This document shows, piece after piece, positions 58,601 to 64,000 of a stretch of 64,000 nucleotides of DNA. A program made the position numbers and the translations under genes. The stretch's first letter is position 1, and each line of letters begins with the position of its first letter. The stretch comes from Cercozoa sp. M6MM (Eukaryota > Endomyxa: Ascetosporea): assembly GCA_040357565.1 (NCBI GenBank), contig JBDODJ010000006.1. One strand, 5' to 3'. The notes below the pieces were generated by a model. The model saw only the letters and a list, made by a program, of their open reading frames with translations, did not search any database and was not told the DNA's origin.

Positions 58601-61091
58601 GCGGAAGTCAAACTCGACGTCGTTCGCGTAGGTGCCTGGTCCGCTGTACCGCACAGGTACTGCACACATACAATGTTCAACAATGTAGGTAAATGTGTAG
58701 AAACACAAGATACTGCCCTTGCTGTAGACAAAGAAGGACACGGCGACATGTGCATCGTGCGGATACTTTGTGCTGTCCAAATTGTCGTAGCCCGTGCGGT
58801 CCAGTTTCATCTCTACTCATAGTCAAATACAATGATATACAGTACAGCAAAGAGAGGAAAGGAGGTACCATAGTCATCGAGCAGACAGCGACCAATGACA
58901 GTGCCACGCGAGGCGTAAGGCAAGACGATATTGTCATCATCGAGTTCATCGTGCACAATGATACGCCGCAACATCGTTGAACCGACCGACTTGGTGTAGG
59001 CCTCCATCGACAGGTGCGAAAACGAGGCCTCCATTCGGTTCAATCGCGACAAGGACAACGGGTGCTCATCAATGCCATCTTCGAAGATGTCGACACCGCC
59101 GATGAAAACGACGGACTTGCGGCCCTTGTTGCCGTCGCAATGTATGTTGCCAACGACTTCGAAGTTGAGGTACGTCAGTCCGGTGCCCACCATGATCTCT
59201 TCCGTCCACAGATTCGCAGCATTTGCACTACAAAGAACACTTCCATAGAAACATAATTTTAACAAAAATAAAGTACCGCGTCAGATTGAAGACACTCTGG
59301 TTCAACTCGAGCATGCTCATGTGCGTGAGATTGTAGTCGGCAATGTCGGCATACGGCACACGTGTCAAATCGCACTCATCGTGGAAGGGAACGCTGCCGA
59401 ACTGTCCTCCCGCGAGAGCAGTCGGCACAATATTCGCCTCGCCGTAGATGTCGTAGAACGTGGCATCGTAGTGACCGAGCCACTTGCCCGTGAAGTTGAC
59501 TTCTTGCGCACGTGTCAGCGAACACAGATCGAGTGCCGCCAGGTCGCTCACGTTGACGTTTAGACCGTAGGCTGCCTCGAGTCGCGGAAATGACAGTGTC
59601 CAGTTGCTCCCGGGGGAGTCAATTTGCAGATTCATCTTGCCCGTGATCCACCGCAGTCTAAGAAGGTAGCTGGATTTCAAAAAGGAATACCGAAGAAAAG
59701 TAAGTTTACTGAGGGAGGAACAAGACGTTGTTTGGGTGGAGGAAAGGTAAGCGACTGGAAAAAGAAATGTCAACGTCTTGAACCGAGACCAAGTCACGCA
59801 TCAATGTCGAGATCACAAAATCGGGTCTAAATCATGAAGGTAAACCAACTTAGTACAAAAAAAACGAGGGGAACACGGTACTCGTCCTCTGTGTCATCAA
59901 CGATCTCGATTTCAAAGGACTGCAACGCTTTGACGTTTGAAGGCAGGACACATGCCTTGACTGCTTCGAGGTTTCGCACTGCTTTGTCCCAAGACAAACC
60001 TGCGGCTTTGAAAAACGTGTTCGCAGCCCACCTAAAGCTGTGTCCAATGGCAATGTCGTCGCGCGCGAACAGGCACTCTCTGTAGAAAACAATAGATCAA
60101 GCAAAAGCCAAGTTTGACCATAGAAAACTCACGATGGGTATGGGTCGTAGTTGTTGTCGACACGCAATCGAAAGTGATACAACTCCAAATGTTGCACCGC
60201 ACGTAAGTTGCGAAACTGGATCCATGGGGTGCTGCTTTTGTAATAGACACTGTCAGAGACTCCGGGCCACCAACGGGGAGTCTCCAGCTTTAAACGTCCG
60301 ACCAGCTCAAGATTGTCCAGAAGCGAGTTTGCACCAAAAGACGTAATTGACGGTGCCACGGTAAGAGATTGTGCTACTCTCACCGGCGGAAAGCCGTGTA
60401 CATCAAGCCGGACTGAATTTCTGCGCAATGTCTGTCAAAGCAGTTTCCTAAACATGTTGCAGGACAGAAGTACATCTCAGAAGTCGTCAAGACGATATTC
60501 CCCAAAATGGTACTCAATGCTGACGGATGCTGTGTGCTGAAATGCGCGGTCAAATCTCCCGATAAGACTGAACAACAGACATCAATACGGTAGATCTCCG
60601 GAGTTCCAGATACATACCAAATTTGAGTTGTCCTTGCAGTTTGCCACCCAGAATAATGTTGGTCATGTTAAGCACACCACTCCCCTCAATGGTCCTGTTT
60701 TTACACAGATACGTATGGCTTGATACAGAAACGGATAAAGAGCTGTCACATAGGAACGGTTACAAACTGCTTTGTTCGCCCAAAAAGTTAATGTAGGCGT
60801 AAAAGTTACGCACAAGGTTCAGCGAGTTAACGGCACTTTGCCTCACGACAAGCTCACCAAGAATAGACACACCATCCGGACAACTTAAGTCGTTATACAA
60901 CTCAAGGAAATCCAAGGTCAGTGGTTCATCATCCTATAACACGCGCGCCTCACAAACTGCATGACAGGAAAATCGAGACGCACCTCCTGTCGGCAGCACG
61001 AACCACATGGAACCCCAAGATTGTTGGCTAGCACCGACACACTCAACACCAAAGACAATAGCACCCCGGCCAGCAGCGATCGGTAGCCCAT
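50731..61091 (-). CDS. Giant cysteine-rich multi-pass surface receptor
   Basis: ATG 61091 opens a clear signal peptide (MGYRSLLAGVLLSLVLSVSV, cleavage near LANN). The ectodomain, about 1,900 residues over some 25 exons, starts with strands like receptor-L solenoid repeats (ILGELVVRQSAVNSLNLVRN, VLNMTNIILGGKLQGQLKFG, LELVGRLKLETPRWW). Beta-rich exons rich in N-glycosylation sites follow (SFPRLEAAYGLNVNVSDLAA, IMVGTGLTYLNFEVVGNIHC). Near the membrane come Cys-rich ephrin-receptor/GCC2-like modules: CVLCQPGYYSE, SPCPAGTHVVGENPF, VCIGCPIGASCRGTDVL, NPLCRHCLPGYYMW. At least six membrane helices follow (VFAMLLCGVHIVTLCF, LRVWAVVFVLLYCVYVPY, GIFVSALLVVFSAAV, YTSVIVLMLVYATRVL). The cytosolic tail has a basic part and a Glu/Gln-rich coiled-coil-like end (RERQRAQQAEGTVAAERRA), TAA at 50731. 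Function unknown; likely adhesion or sensing at the cell surface. Several introns hold CA repeats. Confidence 0.65.
51543..51672. repeat. (CA)n microsatellite with 10-N gap
   Basis: Plus-strand CA, sense TG, in an intron of the giant receptor gene. Ns occupy 51606-51615. Confidence 0.98.
52731..52853. repeat. (CA)n microsatellite with 10-N gap
   Basis: Plus-strand CA, sense TG, in an intron of the giant receptor gene. Ns occupy 52797-52806. Confidence 0.98.
55602..55671. repeat. (CA)n microsatellite
   Basis: Plus-strand CA with two interruptions, sense TG, in an intron of the giant receptor gene. Confidence 0.95.
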
Positions 61092-61343
61092 CGATCGGCG
61101 GCAAACCGGGCTGGGAGGCACAGACCCACTAAAATACAGTCTTTTTTAACCGCAGATGTGTCCAAACGCGTTTTTGCGAGTGCACCTGGCTTGCATTCTG
61201 ATGTTCCAGTGTTGGTACTTTTTGCTATTTCGGCTCACAGAAGCAAAAAGAGCCCAAACTAAAAACAACGAGCATAACACTCTCCGTGTCGTTTGCTGTG
61301 CTTGGGTGCGTGCGACTTGTTAATTGTGCGGCCCAGCCGGAGA
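61092..61343. promoter_or_regulatory. Divergent promoter between the giant receptor and RMC1
   Basis: 252 bases separate the two start codons. No TATA-like element stands out. A shared bidirectional promoter is likely. Confidence 0.4.
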
Positions 61344-64000
61344 ATGGCGCACATCGAGGTGCCTCGCACGACTGTGCAGTTCACATTCCCATTTGAATCA
61401 GCCAGCACTGCGCCGCGCGTTTTCTTTGATGCCTTGCATCGGTGTGTTTGTACTTCGTTGGTTTACACATTCTCACCCTAATTCCCTATGTCATAGAGAA
61501 GTGATCGTGGCGACGAACGAGAAGCAGGTGTTTGTGTCGCACCGTCCAAGTGCGACATTGTGCGGCAAGCAGCTGCAGTTGCCGATTCCGCTGGAGGATG
61601 TCCGCGGTCTGACCTTCTCGCCGTGTGCGCAGTTCCTGTGTCTGCACTCGAAACACGAACTGGTGGTGATGCTGAAGGACACGGGCGAGGTCGTGGCCAC
61701 AGCGTCACCTTCTCGCAGCGGTGCCACCATCCTCGGCGTCTACTGGGTGCAGAAAGCCAAGAAGGGAAACCTGCTGCTGATCACGTCGCGCGCCTTCGAA
61801 CTGTTTCAGTTCTCGATTCTGGGCGGCAAGAAACGAAAGGTCGAACTGAAGCGTCGTTCGTCAGTCAAGACAGACCAGTGCAAGTGTCACTGGTACCTGC
61901 CAGTGCACGAGTTCGCACTGGCCCTGGACAGGAACGATAAGTTCCGCGGCGTGTGCGTCACTCCGGACGGTCTGCTTCGCGTCACATCGTTCGAGGTGAA
62001 GAACTGCGCACAGACGACGCTGTCAGATGACGTGGTGGAAGGCATGTCGCGCCAGGTGACACTGCTCGATCTGTACGGACGCGTCACCTGCACCTTTGTC
62101 GACGAGGTCAGTGGCAGAATGCATGTGTTTGCCTTGCGTGACGGCAAGGAAGGCAGCAAGAGCATGCGACACACGCACACACTGGACCTCATGGGCGAGG
62201 GCACCTTCCACGTCAGTGCCATCGACTCGGTCCTCGTGGTGCACTCACTTCGCAACAAGATGCCGCTGCTCTTTGATGTCGCTGATGACACTAGGTACTT
62301 TGATATCTTGAGTGGCATTCTGACTGATGGTTTTGTGATGTGACAGTGGCTCGGGTCTGATCGCGCCTCTGGTGCCGCCGCTGCCGATCGCTGTGGCCGA
62401 GGTGTGCAGCGACAGTGGGCGCCACTGCAACGATCCCGGTGACGAGGGTCCCGTGTCCTACGACGACTGGAACTTCCTGGCGCCGCGTTTCGTTGTCTCA
62501 CTTCGTCTGGATGAGTACACTGTCCTATTCTCTCCGTGCATTTGTTGACTAATGGGGATTGTGAGGGTAGGAGGACACGCGAGCTCACAGGCAAGTTCCT
62601 GACACTGCAGCTCAACCTGAACTGTGTTGCCAAGAGGTACTTATTTGTATCACATATGCTTATGATAGTTATAACATCGTGTTGCAGTTGGAGACACCGA
62701 ATGTCGCAAGAAGACAATGATGCCGCTTTGCTCGCCTTTTTGCATCGAAGGAGACCGGTACTATTGTATCTTTAGTGCCCTGTTATTGTGTATCACTAAC
62801 GATGTGGGAACAGCGGACGGCGAAACCGTTGATTTTGAGCACGATGCGTCGCATGGTACAGTCGCATGCGCTGATGGACAAGCGACAGGTCTATGTCGGA
62901 ATGCGCTCGCTGTCGGCTGCGTTCAATCGCGTCAGTCGCGTGTGTCACCGCGCACTTGTCGAGAGACTGTACTACCCTCATATCTCCTCCTTTAACGATG
63001 TAGTATAATGCTCACGATGGACACAGAAAGTTGCTGCGTCGACTGAGTGATCTGCAGAAGCAAAAGAACCGGTCAGAAGGGGCACTGTTCACGACGCATG
63101 CCGCCTTGCGTGCCATGCATCATGTCAGCGAGTATGAGGGCATCGACGAGTTCGACAGCGTGTCGCGTGTGCCTCTCCTGGCTGCCGATGTCATGCCACT
63201 GACCTGCCCTGTACCCTGAGCTATTATACCTATGCACTCTCCCTAAATGTACCTTCTTTGTAGTCTTCAAACAGCCACAAGATGTCCTACTCGGGCATGC
63301 CGAAACGCACGCTGGCAGGCGAGCTGGTGTTGCCGCAGCTAGCACTGGTGACCGAGGTGATTTTGCCGGTTGCCAGGCAGGTCGGCCCGGCGCGAGTGTG
63401 TCCTGTCGTGTGCGAACTGGCGCGATCAGTGACACGTGCGCGACTCGAGATCGGCACGGCACTGTCGCACTGCATTGCGCAGTTGTGTCTTCAGTCGCGT
63501 CGCTTCTACGACTTGCACCAGTTGCTCCAGTACCACGTGCTGCCAGATGAGGCCACTCTTGCTGCAGGTACTCTTTTGTCTCTTAATATACTCCCGTGTT
63601 GCCATGTACTGCTACATTTTGTTGCAGTACTACTACGACGGTCTGAGGTGTACCCGCCCTTCCTGCAGCTGGGTCTGGACATGCTGCGTCGACTGGGTCG
63701 ACATGGACTGGCGTGCCACGCGGCACTCGGTCTGCCGGTAGAGATCACGCACGAGAAACAACAAGAGGAGATGGACGACATCGAGGACATTGACTTTGCC
63801 GTGTGCGAGGACGAGGATTGCGACTTGGTGCAAGGTGTCGTCTCTGTGCCCCGGAGGAAAGCCAGTGTGCAAGTCGTCACGGCGCTACGTTTCTCGCGAC
63901 GCAGTGCGACGCAACAGAACTACACAGAGTTCCCGTGTCCCAGAGGTACCGCCCACTGCTCCTGTGTTGAATCACTCAACGTGTGCCTTCTTGCAGTGTT
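61344..64000 (+). CDS. RMC1: RMC1 (C18orf8/Mic1), regulator of the MON1-CCZ1 complex, 3' end missing
   Basis: Subunit associated with the MON1-CCZ1 exchange factor that activates Rab7 on late endosomes. ATG 61344 gives MAHIEVPRTTVQFTFPFESA. The N-terminal beta-propeller part includes NEKQVFVSHRPS, VRGLTFSPCAQFLCLHSKHE, GATILGVYWVQ, LLLITSRAFELFQFSILGGK and ALDRNDKFRGVCVTPDGLL, matching human RMC1 segment by segment, including AIDSVLVVHSLRNKMPLLFD for VVDNLVVVHHQDT...IFD. The C-terminal Mic1 domain follows: LSHCIAQLCLQSRRFYDLHQ, LLQYHVLPDEATLAA and YPPFLQLGLDMLRRLGRHGL. Introns are short with frequent GTAC donors (for example at 62295). The gene runs off the window after PRG at about 63945. 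An Asp/Glu-rich insert (EEMDDIEDIDFAVCEDEDCD) near the end is not in the human protein. Confidence 0.9.

Overview
This window is nuclear DNA from a eukaryote, most likely a unicellular protist of the animal/fungus/amoeba side of the tree. The reasons are spliceosomal introns in almost every gene (mostly about 30-100 nt), long (CA)n/(TG)n microsatellites, and a gene set of GCN5, Elongin A, exosome CSL4, PGAP1, RMC1, XPR1, SLC25, a MADS-box protein and Frizzled-like receptors. I cannot name the species. It is a draft assembly: every run of N (10 or 100 long) lies in or directly at the edge of a dinucleotide repeat. Gene models were built by hand by joining reading frames across GT...AG introns, so outer boundaries are firmer than every internal splice site.

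Layout. 0-8 kb (-): a long RasGAP protein. 8.0-11.6 kb (-): three unrecognised genes. 11.8-12.5 kb (+): a small basic protein. 13.0-17.5 kb (+): an SPX-EXS phosphate exporter of the XPR1/PHO1 type. 17.5-19.0 kb: non-coding. 19.0-22.9 kb (-): Frizzled-like receptor copy A. 23.3-25.7 kb (-): a cysteine-rich type I membrane protein. 25.9-27.9 kb (+): GCN5 acetyltransferase with bromodomain. 28.1-29.3 kb (-): an intron-containing gene derived from an IS1595/Merlin-type transposase. 29.9-31.3 kb (-): an unrecognised basic, beta-rich, probably nuclear protein. 32.0-33.8 kb (-): an SLC25A34/35-type mitochondrial carrier. 33.9-34.6 kb (-) and 34.9-36.4 kb (+): exosome CSL4 and Elongin A, divergent. 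36.6-37.4 kb (-): a small multi-pass membrane protein. 37.8-42.5 kb (+): PGAP1. 43.4-45.1 kb (-): a MADS-box protein. 45.2-45.7 kb (+): a small unknown gene. 46.0-50.0 kb (+): Frizzled-like receptor copy B, inverted relative to A. 50.0-50.6 kb (-): an unresolved gene. 50.7-61.1 kb (-): a giant cysteine-rich multi-pass surface protein. 61.3 kb to the end (+): RMC1, cut by the window edge.

The genes do not form an operon or obvious pathway. Two themes stand out. One is chromatin and transcription (GCN5, Elongin A, MADS box, domesticated transposase). The other is the cell surface and endomembranes (two Frizzled-like receptors, the type I protein, the giant receptor, PGAP1, XPR1, RMC1, RasGAP). 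The strongest unusual signals are: a 479-bp, 3-mismatch tract with abrupt edges, including introns, shared by the two diverged inverted receptor genes (recent gene conversion); a genome-wide-looking preference for GTAC at 5' splice sites; and the domesticated transposase.
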